A DNA stretch of 64,000 nt from Ochrobactrum chromiisoli. GTDB lineage: Bacteria; Pseudomonadota; Alphaproteobacteria; Rhizobiales; Rhizobiaceae. The position numbers and the translations under genes were made by a program. Each line of letters begins with the position of its first letter. Position 1 is the first letter of the stretch. Below are positions 8,535 to 17,489 of the stretch, piece after piece. The notes beneath the pieces were generated by a model. The model ran no database searches. It saw only the letters and a program-made list of their open reading frames with translations, and was not told where the DNA came from. Where the stretch lies: the NCBI RefSeq assembly GCF_026241335.1, contig NZ_JAPHAV010000018.1, positions 1 through 64,000 on the forward strand, read 5' to 3'.

Positions 8535-9473
8535 ATGCATGTATTCGATGCCACTTCCGTTCACGCGGCGCTTCCGTGGACATTTTTGATCGAGGCTTTG
8601 CGCAAGGCTCATTGCGGGCCGGTGCCTGCTTGCGATGTCATCGTGCAGTCAGATCCCGCTGGCGGCAATGCCCAATTCGTCACCTTGCCCGGTTGGGCGC
8701 CCAATGGCCCTGTCGTCGTGAAGATGGTCGGCGTGTTTCCGCACAATGAAGGCCTTACACCTCCCCAGCCCGCAGTTCAGGGGTTGGTAGCGCTGTTCGA
8801 CGGCACGACCGGCGGGCCGCTTCTCGTAGCGGACGGTGCGGCAATGACCGCGCGGAAAACCGCAGCCGATTCCGCCTTAGGTGCTACCATCCTCGCCCGC
8901 GCGAATGTCGAAAAACTTTTGGTCGTCGGGGCTGGCGCGCTCGCGCCGCATTTTGCCGAGGCGCATCTGACGGCGCGACCCTCCCTACGACAGGTCACGA
9001 TCTGGAATCGCACTCCGGCACGTGCTGAGGCCGTTGCAGCCCGGTTGCGGGAAAAAGGCATCGACGCTGTCGTTAGCGATGATCTCGACCACGCCACCGC
9101 CTGTGCCGATGTCATATCCTGCGTCACCATGTCGGATAAGGCGTTGATCAAGGGTGCGTTCCTGCGGCCGGGCACCCACCTCGACCTCGTAGGTGCCTAC
9201 CTTCCCCACCTTCGCGAGGCAGACGACATTGCCCTTGCACGCGGCACAATCTTCGTCGACAGCCGCAACAACATGCAGGGTGGTGGCGATCTTTCGCAAG
9301 CGGTCGCGTCGGGTACGATCAGCTGGGATGCGGTCAAAGCCGATCTTTTCGAGCTGATGCAAGGTAAAAAGGCAGGCCGAACCAGCGTAGATGAGATTAC
9401 CGTGTTCAAGAACAATGGCGGTGCCCATCTCGACCTTTTCACAGCCTCCGCCTTATCCCATACCTTGAGCTGA
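8535..9473 (+). CDS. Ornithine cyclodeaminase / mu-crystallin family protein
   Basis: This 312-aa NAD(P)-binding protein belongs to the OCD/mu-crystallin family. The pieces KMVGVFPHNEG, GLVALFDGTTGGPLLVADGAAMTARKTAA (family substrate loop with Lys/Arg), KLLVVGAGALAPHFAEAH (Rossmann GxGxxxxxF) and HLDLVGAYLPHLREAD are in family order. Members include ornithine cyclodeaminase, alanine dehydrogenase and imine (ketimine) reductases. The start at 8535 has GAAAGG upstream and follows the GntR stop by only 11 nt. In this cluster it probably handles the amino acid or imine freed from the sugar conjugate. Confidence 0.85.
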   Translation: MHVFDATSVHAALPWTFLIEALRKAHCGPVPACDVIVQSDPAGGNAQFVTLPGWAPNGPVVVKMVGVFPHNEGLTPPQPAVQGLVALFDGTTGGPLLVADGAAMTARKTAADSALGATILARANVEKLLVVGAGALAPHFAEAHLTARPSLRQVTIWNRTPARAEAVAARLREKGIDAVVSDDLDHATACADVISCVTMSDKALIKGAFLRPGTHLDLVGAYLPHLREADDIALARGTIFVDSRNNMQGGGDLSQAVASGTISWDAVKADLFELMQGKKAGRTSVDEITVFKNNGGAHLDLFTASALSHTLS

Positions 9474-9480
9474 CAATTAA

Positions 9481-9510
9481 GCGTTTCCGCGGTACCATCG
9501 GCGGAAACGC
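9481..9510. terminator. Stem-loop between convergent genes
   Basis: A perfect 10-bp stem (GCGTTTCCGC / GCGGAAACGC) with a 10-nt loop sits 8 nt after the OCD-like stop and 62 nt from the convergent ATPase gene. The flanking T-tracts are weak on both strands (ATTTTC; TTAATTG), so it may serve both directions. Confidence 0.6.
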
Positions 9511-9571
9511 ATCTACCATTTTCAACCCTCTTCTGGTCATGCAGACGCTTCACATAGGTTCCGAAAATGCG

Positions 9572-10360
9572 TTACGCATCAGCCAGAACCCGTGCCAGGA
9601 ATGCTCTCGTACGTTCATGTTGCGGACGCGTCAACACGATCGCCGGCTTTCCCTGTTCCACAATGACTCCTCCATCCATGAAGATCAGGTGATCGGCGAC
9701 ATCGCGAGCAAATCCCATTTCGTGCGTGACGACGACCATAGTCATACCATCATCAGCGAGCTGACGCATCACGGCAAGAACCTCGCCTACAAGTTCCGGG
9801 TCGAGCGCTGAAGTCGGCTCGTCGAAAAGCATCACGTCGGGCTTCATTGCCAGAGAACGGGCGATTGCCGCTCGCTGCTGTTGGCCTCCTGAAAGCTGAA
9901 CGGGATAATAGTTTGCTCGCTCCTTCATGCCGACACGCTCCAGAAGAACCATCGCTTCTTGAATGGCGGTAGCACGCGGCACTCGCTTCACGAGAATCGG
10001 CGCTTCTATAACGTTTTCGAGTACGGTCTTGTGTGGAAAGAGATGGAACCCCTGAAACACCATCCCCATACGCTGGCGCTGACGGGCGAGTTCATTGAAG
10101 CTCATTTCATAAAGCTTCGCGCCTTTCCAGCGCACGCCTACTGGTTCGCCGTTGAGGAAAATAGCGCCAGATGTAGGCTTTTCGAGATAATTCAAACAAC
10201 GGAGGAGCGTGCTCTTGCCCGAGCCGGACGGTCCAACGATGCAGGTCACATCTCCGCGGTTTACCGCAACATCAATGCCTCGCAGCACCTCATGTGCGCT
10301 GAAGCTTTTTCGTAGCTTTTCCACCTTCAGAAGTGGCTGAGCATTGGTCTGGTTATTCAT
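9572..10360 (-). CDS. Polar amino acid ABC transporter, ATP-binding protein (HisP/GlnQ type)
   Basis: This 262-aa ATPase has Walker A GPSGSGKS (about 42-49), Q-loop [11 protein letters not shown], signature [16 protein letters not shown], Walker [15 protein letters not shown] and the switch His in [16 protein letters not shown]. The pattern is that of the polar amino acid uptake family. Its start overlaps the permease stop by 4 nt (ATGA). With the permease and binding protein it forms an importer for an amino-acid-like substrate, presumably the fructosyl-amino acid. Confidence 0.93.
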   Translation of the reverse strand: MNNQTNAQPLLKVEKLRKSFSAHEVLRGIDVAVNRGDVTCIVGPSGSGKSTLLRCLNYLEKPTSGAIFLNGEPVGVRWKGAKLYEMSFNELARQRQRMGMVFQGFHLFPHKTVLENVIEAPILVKRVPRATAIQEAMVLLERVGMKERANYYPVQLSGGQQQRAAIARSLAMKPDVMLFDEPTSALDPELVGEVLAVMRQLADDGMTMVVVTHEMGFARDVADHLIFMDGGVIVEQGKPAIVLTRPQHERTRAFLARVLADA

Positions 10361-11274
10361 GATAAGGTCTCCTGCTGCCGCGCGAAGAAACGGAAGAGAC
10401 CGCCGGAATTCGCTCCAGCACGATGTTCGGATTTCAGCCGGCGCTCGACCGCATGTTCGATGGCGGTCAATATGGTGGTAAGCACGAGGTACCAGATGGT
10501 TGCTACAAGCAACAGCGGCACCGTCTGATAGGTGCGGGCATAAACCATCTGGGCCGAATAAAGCAGGTCTGGCAAGGCGAGTACCGAGACGAGCGAAGTG
10601 AATTTCAGCATCGAGATCGTATCGTTGCCAATCGGTGGAATGACAATACGCAATGCCTGCGGCAGCACGATGCGGCGAAGCGTCTGACCGCGCGTCATAC
10701 CGAGCGTCGCGGCTGCCTCAGTCTGGCCGATGTTGATGGCCTGAATGCCCGCGCGGATCATTTCAGCGGCATAGGCACTTTCAGTAAAGGCAAGCCCCAT
10801 GATGGCAGCGCTGAAAGGAGTAATGAGCTGGTTGGTGTTCCAGGAGAGGAGCTTCGGCCCGCCGAACGGGATGCCAATTGAGAGTTCTGGCAGGAGCAGA
10901 GCAAGGTTATACCAAAAAATCATCTGGACCAACGGAGGCACACCGCGGAAGAACCAGATCCAGCCCCAGCTGACCGACCGAAAAATGGGACTGGTTGAAA
11001 GGCGCATGATAGCCAGCACCACGCCGAGGGCAAGGCCAAGTACCATGGCGAGCACGGTGAGTAGCAATGTCATACCCAGACCCGAGAGGATGGCGGAGCT
11101 GAACATATATTCAGCAACCACACTCCACTGCATGTTCCTGTTGGTAAACAATAGTTGCAAGAAGACGACTGCAAGAATGGCAAGCGCCACGCCACCGATC
11201 CAATGACCGATCCTTGGCACCGCGATAGGCTTTGTCTCGTGGATTGAGGGCGGTGGCAGTGGTTTTTCAGACAT
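10357..11274 (-). CDS. Polar amino acid ABC transporter, permease (HisMQ family)
   Basis: This 305-aa membrane protein has an HEAM-type inner-membrane domain, with hydrophobic segments around residues 25-45, 65-95 and near the C-terminus. The EAA loop reads [50 protein letters not shown], which contacts the ATPase. Only one permease gene is present, so it may act as a homodimer. The start at 11274 (AAGGAATTAGG just upstream) was preferred to the longer frame. Confidence 0.9.
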   Translation of the reverse strand: MSEKPLPPPSIHETKPIAVPRIGHWIGGVALAILAVVFLQLLFTNRNMQWSVVAEYMFSSAILSGLGMTLLLTVLAMVLGLALGVVLAIMRLSTSPIFRSVSWGWIWFFRGVPPLVQMIFWYNLALLLPELSIGIPFGGPKLLSWNTNQLITPFSAAIMGLAFTESAYAAEMIRAGIQAINIGQTEAAATLGMTRGQTLRRIVLPQALRIVIPPIGNDTISMLKFTSLVSVLALPDLLYSAQMVYARTYQTVPLLLVATIWYLVLTTILTAIEHAVERRLKSEHRAGANSGGLFRFFARQQETLS

Positions 11275-11311
11275 CCTAATTCCTTGCTGCTCTTCTTCAA
11301 CCTTGCGGAGC

Positions 11312-11333
11312 CGGCCCACGGTTCCGCGGGCCG
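11312..11333 (-). terminator. Intercistronic hairpin after the binding-protein gene
   Basis: On the minus strand CGGCCC-GCGGAACCGTG-GGGCCG folds into a hairpin between the binding-protein gene and the permease gene. Such structures commonly lower downstream expression or protect the 3' end of binding-protein mRNA. No strong U-tract follows. Confidence 0.4.
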
Positions 11334-11365
11334 CCATTTGGCTTTTGTTCCGGAAGCCGGACGCC

Positions 11366-12211
11366 TTAGAGATCGGCGGGGTTCTCTTCAGTAATCAACA
11401 ATGCCTTACTTAGCATCCCGTTGTCGTTCAGGCCCCACTTGGCCATGATCTTCTCATAGGTGCCGTCGTCGATCATCGACTGGATCGTGTTCGTCAGCAC
11501 TTGGCCGAGCGGATCTCCTTTGCGCACGCCGATGCAACTGTTCACCGGCGACAAAACCAGTTCGGACACCCTCATGTCGCTGGTCTGTTTTGCCATATAG
11601 GTCAGCTTGACTGAACCACCTACCGTGGCTTGGGCGCGATCAGAGCGCACGGCAAGTTCGGCCTGCGCCTGTGTGCCATGCGTCTGCATGAGCACCGGCT
11701 TGTCCTTGCATTCATTCGCATTCAGCTTTTCCAAGAGACCTATGTCCCACGAACCGTTGAGAACAGCTACCGTCAGACCGCAGACATCGGCTGCGGATTT
11801 GATATCAAGCGAGCTTTGCGCGGGATAGGCAAACGAAGTTCCTATTCTCCGTTGCGACACGAAATCAAGCGCTTTCAAGCGGTCAGCCGTGGTACCGAAA
11901 GAAGCGAAACCTGCGTCAAAGCGTTTGGATTGAAGCCCAGGGATAATGGCATCGAAACTCGTGCCCTCGAAGGTGAACGGCACGCCAAGGCGTGTTTGCA
12001 TCTCCTTGGCTATGTCGACGCTCCAGCCTTTGAGTTGGCCATCAGCATCCTGATATTCGTCCGGCGCCCAGTCATTGAAAACTGCAGCCTTGATACCGTT
12101 GTCCTTGTATTCCTGCGTTAGCGCATCGTGCAACGCAGGAATGGCGTCGGCCATGGCTGGCATTGCCAATGCCGTGCTCAGGACACATCCGGCGAGAATG
12201 GATTTAAACAT
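11366..12211 (-). CDS. Polar amino acid ABC transporter, periplasmic substrate-binding protein
   Basis: This 281-aa protein has a signal peptide (MFKSILAGCVLSTALAMPAMA) and an SBP_bac_3 fold: GWSVDIAKEMQTRLGVPFTFEGTSFDAIIPGLQSKRFDAGFASFGTTADR, then a late VNSCIGVRKGDPLGQVLTNTIQSMIDDGTYEKIMAKWG. The start at 12211 has AAGGAGG a few nt upstream. It is first in its operon, 72 bp after a perfect LacI-type operator, so import is controlled with catabolism. The ligand is probably an amino acid conjugate. Confidence 0.9.
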   Translation of the reverse strand: MFKSILAGCVLSTALAMPAMADAIPALHDALTQEYKDNGIKAAVFNDWAPDEYQDADGQLKGWSVDIAKEMQTRLGVPFTFEGTSFDAIIPGLQSKRFDAGFASFGTTADRLKALDFVSQRRIGTSFAYPAQSSLDIKSAADVCGLTVAVLNGSWDIGLLEKLNANECKDKPVLMQTHGTQAQAELAVRSDRAQATVGGSVKLTYMAKQTSDMRVSELVLSPVNSCIGVRKGDPLGQVLTNTIQSMIDDGTYEKIMAKWGLNDNGMLSKALLITEENPADL

Positions 12212-12282
12212 GACGTCCTCCTTGTTGTGGCTAACCCGATGGGTTCGCATCTGCGTCCTCTGGTTCCCCTTGAAAAAGTTTA

Positions 12283-12294
12283 GAGAACGTTCTC
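12283..12294. promoter_or_regulatory. LacI-type operator GAGAACGTTCTC (site 3)
   Basis: An exact copy of site 1 lies between the ABC transporter operon (start 12211, minus) and the LacI regulator gene (plus). It probably controls the transporter and may allow autoregulation of the repressor. Confidence 0.78.
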
Positions 12295-12471
12295 ATATAA
12301 GAGACACGGACATAACCCATCCGTCAAGCACCGTTTTATCAAAGCATTGCGCTTATGGCCATTGAAAACCGGTGATGATCTGCTAACACCTAAGCAGATA
12401 TGTCGTTTTCCAACGCCACGTATGATACTATTCTCAGATCGGCGAGTGATAAATGTGAGAGGAATTGCCAA

Positions 12472-13560
12472 TTGGCTCCGAAAAGCAAAGCGACGATTGC
12501 CGATGTTGCGCGTGCAGCAGGGGTTTCCACGGCGACCGCGGGACGTGTGCTCGGCGGCTATGGTTATACCAGCGAAGACAAGAAGGAACAGGTCCTCAAG
12601 GCAGCTCAGCGCCTGGGCTATCAGCCCAACGCACTGGCGCGTAGTCTCATTACCGGCAAGACCCGCACACTTGGTGTCGTGGCCGGTGACATTCAGAACC
12701 CCTTCTACGCTTCAGTCCTGCGTGGCATCTCCAACGTCGCGGAAGCCAATGGCTTTGGTCTGTTGATTACCAATAGCGATGAAGCCCAGCCCAAGGAAGT
12801 TAATTCGGTCGAGCTACTTGCTCGAAAGCAGGTAGACGGGCTGATCGTCACTCCCAGCGATACGCGCAAAGCGCGACATCTGCATAATCTGCGAGCTATG
12901 GGCGTCCCTCTCGTCCTCATCGACCGTGCAGTCGCCGGCTTGGTGGTGGACCGAGTTGCAACCGACAACGTCACAGCCGCTGAAATTGCTGTACGCCGAT
13001 TGATCGCTGCCGGACACCGTCGGATCGGCATCGTCGCTGAACTTGTCGATGAAGAAGGTGGTGGTTTGGAAACCTTCCTCGCTCGGGCGATCTCGGGTGA
13101 TCCGATCGAAAGCGAAACACTCTATCCCAGCTGGCAACGCCTGCTCGGTTATATTCGCGCCCATCGGATCGAAGGTCTGCCTGTCGACCCACGCCTGACG
13201 CTCCGAGCCGGAAGCTATTCAGCGCTCGCTGCACAGGCTGTTGTGCTCGGTTTAATGGCGACTTCCGGAGCACCGACGGCGCTCTTCACAACAGACGGCA
13301 CCATGTCGGAAGGCACGATGCGTGCGCTCGCGGAAATGAAGCTTTCGATCCCCGAGAGCATTTCGCTTATCTGCTTCGACGATCTTGACTGGATGAGTTT
13401 TCATCGCCCCGGCATCACCACCGTTGCGCAGCCGCGCCTTGCCATGGGGGAAGCCGCTGCACGGATGCTCCTTGAGCGCATTCGCGGCGAGGATTATCCG
13501 CCACGCACCGTTCTTATGCCGGCGGAACTGATCGAGCGCGGTTCTGTCGCACAACGCTGA
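12472..13560 (+). CDS. LacI-family transcriptional regulator
   Basis: This regulator of about 362 aa has an N-terminal HTH (ATIADVARAAGVSTATAGRVLGG) and hinge helix (PNALARSLITGKTRTLGVV), then a periplasmic-binding-protein-like domain (FYASVLRGISNVAEANGF, VDGLIVTPSDT, ISLICFDDLDWMSFHRPGITTVAQP). A TTG start at 12472 with GAGAGGA 8 nt upstream gives the usual short tail before the HTH; an ATG at 12400 would add 24 residues. It lies between two copies of GAGAACGYTCTC, so it is the natural binder of the four-site regulon from 5.1 to 13.8 kb. The inducer is probably a sugar or sugar-amine phosphate. Confidence 0.88.
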   Translation: MAPKSKATIADVARAAGVSTATAGRVLGGYGYTSEDKKEQVLKAAQRLGYQPNALARSLITGKTRTLGVVAGDIQNPFYASVLRGISNVAEANGFGLLITNSDEAQPKEVNSVELLARKQVDGLIVTPSDTRKARHLHNLRAMGVPLVLIDRAVAGLVVDRVATDNVTAAEIAVRRLIAAGHRRIGIVAELVDEEGGGLETFLARAISGDPIESETLYPSWQRLLGYIRAHRIEGLPVDPRLTLRAGSYSALAAQAVVLGLMATSGAPTALFTTDGTMSEGTMRALAEMKLSIPESISLICFDDLDWMSFHRPGITTVAQPRLAMGEAAARMLLERIRGEDYPPRTVLMPAELIERGSVAQR

Positions 13561-13758
13561 TTCCGCAAAATCGAGCAAGAAGACCTTCATCGCATGCTGA
13601 TGCATGACGGCAGTCGCCCAGTTATCTATTAGTGTTCCGCATGCGGACGTGCCTGTTTTAACGGACGCCAGCACGTCCGCTTATCTCCTCGCAGTTTCTC
13701 GGCTCTTCATCGCCCGGTGAAGGAAACCATTTGCCTTTTTCGCTACAGCCCTATAAAT

Positions 13759-13770
13759 GAGAACGCTCTC
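13759..13770. promoter_or_regulatory. LacI-type operator, variant GAGAACGCTCTC (site 4)
   Basis: One base from the perfect palindrome, 27 bp before the start of the PfkB-family kinase gene. The whole reads TGAGAACGCTCTCA. It ties the kinase to the same regulon as the transporter, the FrlC-like group and the GlpD-like gene. Confidence 0.72.
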
Positions 13771-13796
13771 AGTTTCTTCTCAGGAGAGCTCGTCTA

Positions 13797-14684
13797 ATGC
13801 CCCGTCCCGTCAAAATCCTCGCCTTCGGCGATAATGTCGTTGACTGCTACCGTGATCGAAACCTGATGTTTCCAGGCGGAAACTGCGTCAATCATGCCGT
13901 TTTTGCGCGCCGTACCGGGGCCGAAACTGCCTATGTGGGTGCCGTATGCGATGATGACGCCGGGCGGTTGATCCGGCGCGCATTGATCGAAGAAGGGGTG
14001 GACGTCTCCTCGCTACGCGTGGTGTCTGGGCAAACGGCTTATTGCGTGATTGAGACGCAAGATGGCGATCGCGTATTCGTCGGCGCCAATCTTGGTGTCT
14101 CGATTATCGCACCGTCGAGGGCCGATATTGCTCGACTTTCGGATTTCGACGCCATTCACACCGGCCGTTCAAGCCATGTCGACGCCTGGCTGCCCCATTT
14201 TGCCGAGATCACGAAAGTGTCCTACGATCTTGCCACCGTACAAGACCCTGCCCGCATCGCCCAAATAGCACCGCACTGTTTTCTGATGGCCTGCTCCGCC
14301 GGTGGAGGTTCGCGTGAGGAGGCACTTGCGTTAGCTATGAGTGTCCGCACCGCTGGCGCTCGCTGGAGTCTAGTCACTCGCGGCATCGAAGGGGCTATCC
14401 TCGCCGGTGACACCGGTGTTTTCGAGGTTCCGGCCAAACCCGTCGACGCCCTCGATACGCTCGGAGCCGGTGACACCTATATCGCCAATGTCCTTGTCGG
14501 CTTATTGAGCGACCTGAAGCCCGAAACTATCCTTCGGCAAGCAGCAGAAGCTGCTGCTCATACGTGCCAGATGCACGGCGCTTTTGGACATCAGAGTTCC
14601 ATGAGCGTGGACCTCACGAACATGATGAGCCTAGAAGAAATTTATCGCGTCACTCGTCCTGTGAAAGCAGCGGAGGAGGCCTAG
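13797..14684 (+). CDS. frlD: PfkB-family sugar kinase, fructoselysine 6-kinase (FrlD)-like
   Basis: This 295-aa ribokinase-fold enzyme has the N-terminal pieces ILAFGDNVVDCYRD and MFPGGNCVNHAVFARRTGA (substrate-binding GGN) and the C-terminal PfkB signature DTLGAGDTYIANVLVGLL with the catalytic Asp in GAGD. The DNVVDCY and GGNCVNHAV blocks are closer to FrlD than to ribokinase. FrlD phosphorylates the C6 hydroxyl of fructosyl-amino acids, which feeds FrlB. The start at 13797 has AGGAGAG upstream and a LacI-type operator just before it. Confidence 0.82.
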   Translation: MPRPVKILAFGDNVVDCYRDRNLMFPGGNCVNHAVFARRTGAETAYVGAVCDDDAGRLIRRALIEEGVDVSSLRVVSGQTAYCVIETQDGDRVFVGANLGVSIIAPSRADIARLSDFDAIHTGRSSHVDAWLPHFAEITKVSYDLATVQDPARIAQIAPHCFLMACSAGGGSREEALALAMSVRTAGARWSLVTRGIEGAILAGDTGVFEVPAKPVDALDTLGAGDTYIANVLVGLLSDLKPETILRQAAEAAAHTCQMHGAFGHQSSMSVDLTNMMSLEEIYRVTRPVKAAEEA

Positions 14685-15037
14685 CGTTATTTGAGCGATC
14701 AACCTCAAATGCGAATCCGATTATAGCGCTCTTCGGACATAACTATATTTGCACAGTTGATGCCGTGTGCATGTTATTCTAGCTATGTCCGGCAGTGTGA
14801 AAGGTATTTGCCTCTCCGAGAATCTGAAAAGCGCGTGACGCATTGATTGCCAGTCAAGAATCGTGACCTTATTCACTGATCCAGCCCTGACGGTAAGCCG
14901 CACAAATCGACACCCGATCCGCGGTAACAATCACCTCACAATAGCAGTCATTCGCGCAGCGGAGGCTACAGATAATAACTCAAATATATCCGTATTGGCG
15001 CATTCTATCGTGTGTTTGATGCCTTGATACGATCTCG
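14685..15037. other. Intergenic stretch without recognised features
   Basis: This 353-bp stretch separates the FrlD-like gene (plus) from the end of the iol-type operon (minus). Small frames have no recognisable product, and I see no convincing terminator or operator. It marks the boundary between the two catabolic clusters. Confidence 0.5.
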
Positions 15038-15235
15038 TCACTCCGGCGCATTCTTCCCATCTGGATGGAAATTAATGAAGAAACCCCAGACGGCCCATGC
15101 ACCTATCGCAGCAAAGATTGCAGCCCATCCCGGGCTGCGGCTAACAAACTCAAATGCAGCCCAGCCAAAGCAAATGGCAACCAACATTACCCGCAACCAG
15201 AGCGGCTTGAAACGTGCATCGTTCAGATCGAACAT
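15038..15235 (-). CDS. Small two-helix membrane protein, function unknown
   Basis: This 65-aa protein starts MFDLNDARFKPLWLRV and has two hydrophobic segments (about 14-32 and 37-54) separated by a short loop (RSPGW), ending in a charged tail (HPDGKNAPE). I do not recognise a named family, but similar small inner-membrane proteins are found at the end of rhizobial sugar catabolic operons. It follows the Gfo/Idh gene by 26 nt. The start was chosen at the residue where the conserved-looking FDL-RP-W block begins; the ribosome-binding site is weak. Confidence 0.6.
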   Translation of the reverse strand: MFDLNDARFKPLWLRVMLVAICFGWAAFEFVSRSPGWAAIFAAIGAWAVWGFFINFHPDGKNAPE

Positions 15236-15261
15236 CGCTTGATACCCATCAGTCCATCCGC

Positions 15262-16425
15262 TTAAATCGCAACTGGCGTGATCCAGTGACAATCCTTGGC
15301 TTCACTGCTATCGACCACGGCCTCTACAAAGGCGACACCCTTCAGCCCATCATAAGCAAGCGGTAGGTTTTTACCAAGCAGGGAGGGCTCTCGACCTTCG
15401 CTCCTCGCCAGGATTGCTTCGGCGAAGCCCGCATAGAGATTGGCGAAGGCTTCCAAATACCCCTCCGGATGACCGGGAGGTGTACGACTGCGCAATTTAG
15501 CGTCTTCAGACAAATCGTCGGCCCCTCGCTTTATGACCTGCACGCGCCCGTCAAGAGGCGCATAGATCAATTCGTTAGGCTGCTCCTGAAACCATGCGAA
15601 GGAGCCTTTCGATCCAAACACGCGCAGGCGCACGCCGTTGGAATTGCCGAGCGCCACCTGCGACGACCACAAAAGGCCCCGCGCGCCGCCTTCATAGCGC
15701 ATCATCACATGGGCGTTGTCGTCCAGCGCGCGGCCCTCGACGAAGGTGGCGAGATCCGCCGTCAGCGATTGTAGCTTTAACCCGGTCACGGAGCCTGCGA
15801 GATGATAGGCATGGGTACCAATGTCACCGATTGAGCCACCGCGGCCATTCTTTTTAGGGTCTGTACGCCATGCGGCCTGCGCGTTTCCTTGTTTTTCAAT
15901 GGCCGTCGCCATCCATTCCAGCGGATATTCCACCTGCACCGTGCGGATGTCGCCGATCTCGCCGCGTGCCACCCGCACGCGAGCCTCGTGCACCATCGGA
16001 TAGCCGGAATAGGTGTAGGTCACACCGACGAAGCGCCCACTTTCGCGCGCGAGCTTTTCCAGTGACATGGCGTCGTCCAACGTCGCCGTCAACGGCTTTT
16101 CACAGATGACGTCGAAGCCCGCTTCAATCAGCGCTTTGGCGATCGGGTAATGCGTGAAATTCGGCGTGCAGATGGCGACCGCGTCGACCCGGTCGTCCCG
16201 CGCCGTCTCGCCGGCAATCAATTCCTGATAGGTCCCGTAGCTACGCGCTGGGTCGAGCCCTTGGGCGATGGCGAATTCCCGTCCCCGGACGGGATCGACG
16301 TCGAAAGCTCCGGCAGCCAGCCGCCACTGGCCGTCGAGCCGCGCCGCCAGCCGGTGGATGTTGCCGATATAGGCACCATGCCCTCCACCGATCATACCAA
16401 GACGCAATACGCGTTGAGCGCTCAT
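15262..16425 (-). CDS. Gfo/Idh/MocA-family oxidoreductase
   Basis: This 387-aa NAD(P)-dependent dehydrogenase has the N-terminal motif MIGGGHGAYIGNIHRLAA (GGGxGAYIG subfamily), the catalytic EKP (CEKPLTATLDD, about 115), and the later SIGDIGTHAYHLAG block with Asp and His of the active site. The family oxidises or reduces cyclitols and sugars. It overlaps the upstream isomerase gene by 4 nt (ATGA) and is near the end of the iolD-led operon. A paralogue of the same GGG subtype is at 36495. Confidence 0.9.
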   Translation of the reverse strand: MSAQRVLRLGMIGGGHGAYIGNIHRLAARLDGQWRLAAGAFDVDPVRGREFAIAQGLDPARSYGTYQELIAGETARDDRVDAVAICTPNFTHYPIAKALIEAGFDVICEKPLTATLDDAMSLEKLARESGRFVGVTYTYSGYPMVHEARVRVARGEIGDIRTVQVEYPLEWMATAIEKQGNAQAAWRTDPKKNGRGGSIGDIGTHAYHLAGSVTGLKLQSLTADLATFVEGRALDDNAHVMMRYEGGARGLLWSSQVALGNSNGVRLRVFGSKGSFAWFQEQPNELIYAPLDGRVQVIKRGADDLSEDAKLRSRTPPGHPEGYLEAFANLYAGFAEAILARSEGREPSLLGKNLPLAYDGLKGVAFVEAVVDSSEAKDCHWITPVAI

Positions 16426-17489
16426 TTTTCCTCCAATCCGAGCATAGCCCGGTTCGCGCCGCGATTGGCCCCCGACTTGACAAAATCGTCGAAGGCGCGA
16501 TCGGAAACGCGGATGATGTGATCAGCTATGAATTTCGCGCCTTCAGCGGCACCGTCCTCGGGGTTTTTGACGAAGCATTCCCATTCCAGCACAGCCCAGC
16601 CGTCGAAACCGTAGGTCGTCAGCTTCGTGAAGATCGCACCGAAATCGACCTGACCGTCGCCAGGACTACGGAACCGGCCCGCCCGCTTCGACCAAGGCTG
16701 ATAACCGCCGTAAGCGCCCGACTTTCCATCGGGGCGGAACTCCGCGTCCTTGACGTGAAACGTCTTGATCCGGTCGTGGTAATGATCGATGAATGCCAGA
16801 TAATCCAGCGCCTGCAAAACGAGGTGCGACGGATCATACATCAAATTGGCGCGGGGATGCTCCTTAACCTTGTCGAGGAACAACTCCCAGCTATGGCCGT
16901 CATGCAGGTCCTCGCTCGGATGAATCTCGTAGCAGACGTCGACGCCATGTGCGTCGAAGTCATTCAGGATCGGCATCCAGCGTTTCGTCAGTTCATCGAA
17001 ACCTTCCTCGATCAGCCCTTCGGGCCATTGCGGATAGGGATAGAGATAAGGCCAGAGCAGCGCGCCGGAAAAGGTGACGTGCCGGTCAATGCCGAGCCGC
17101 TTCGAGGCCCGGGCGGCAAAGCGCAATTGTTCTTCCGCCCACGCGCGCCGTGCCGCCGGAGCGCCCCGAACATGCTCAGGTGCAAAACTGTCCATGATCG
17201 TGTCGTGCGCCGGATGCACAGCGACAAGCTGCCCGGTGATATGCGATGCCAATTCGGTGATCTGCAAGTCAAAATCGGCAAGCATGCCCTTGATCTCGTC
17301 GCAATAGGCGTCGCTTTCCGCCGCCTTTTTCATATCGATCAGGCGCGTGTCCCATGTGGGAATCTGCACGCCTTTAAAACCCTTGTCCGCGGCCCATCTC
17401 GCCAGTCCAGGAAGCGTATTGTAGGGAGCGTCGTCCGCCGCGAACTGCGCCAGATAGACGCCGGGGCCCTTAATGGTGCGCATCATCAT
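16422..17489 (-). CDS. Sugar phosphate isomerase/epimerase, TIM barrel
   Basis: This 355-aa AP-endonuclease-2-type TIM barrel is longer than the usual 270-300 aa. Metal-binding positions are seen in VCYEIHPSEDLHDG, NLMYDPSHLVLQALD, IKTFHVKDAEFRPDG and VLEWECFVKNPEDG. It carries an inserted YQPWSKRAGRFRSPGDGQVDF stretch. Its start overlaps the SDR stop by 4 nt and its stop overlaps the Gfo/Idh start, so translation is coupled. A ketose or inosose isomerase is likely; the exact substrate is unknown. Confidence 0.88.
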   Translation of the reverse strand: MMMRTIKGPGVYLAQFAADDAPYNTLPGLARWAADKGFKGVQIPTWDTRLIDMKKAAESDAYCDEIKGMLADFDLQITELASHITGQLVAVHPAHDTIMDSFAPEHVRGAPAARRAWAEEQLRFAARASKRLGIDRHVTFSGALLWPYLYPYPQWPEGLIEEGFDELTKRWMPILNDFDAHGVDVCYEIHPSEDLHDGHSWELFLDKVKEHPRANLMYDPSHLVLQALDYLAFIDHYHDRIKTFHVKDAEFRPDGKSGAYGGYQPWSKRAGRFRSPGDGQVDFGAIFTKLTTYGFDGWAVLEWECFVKNPEDGAAEGAKFIADHIIRVSDRAFDDFVKSGANRGANRAMLGLEEK

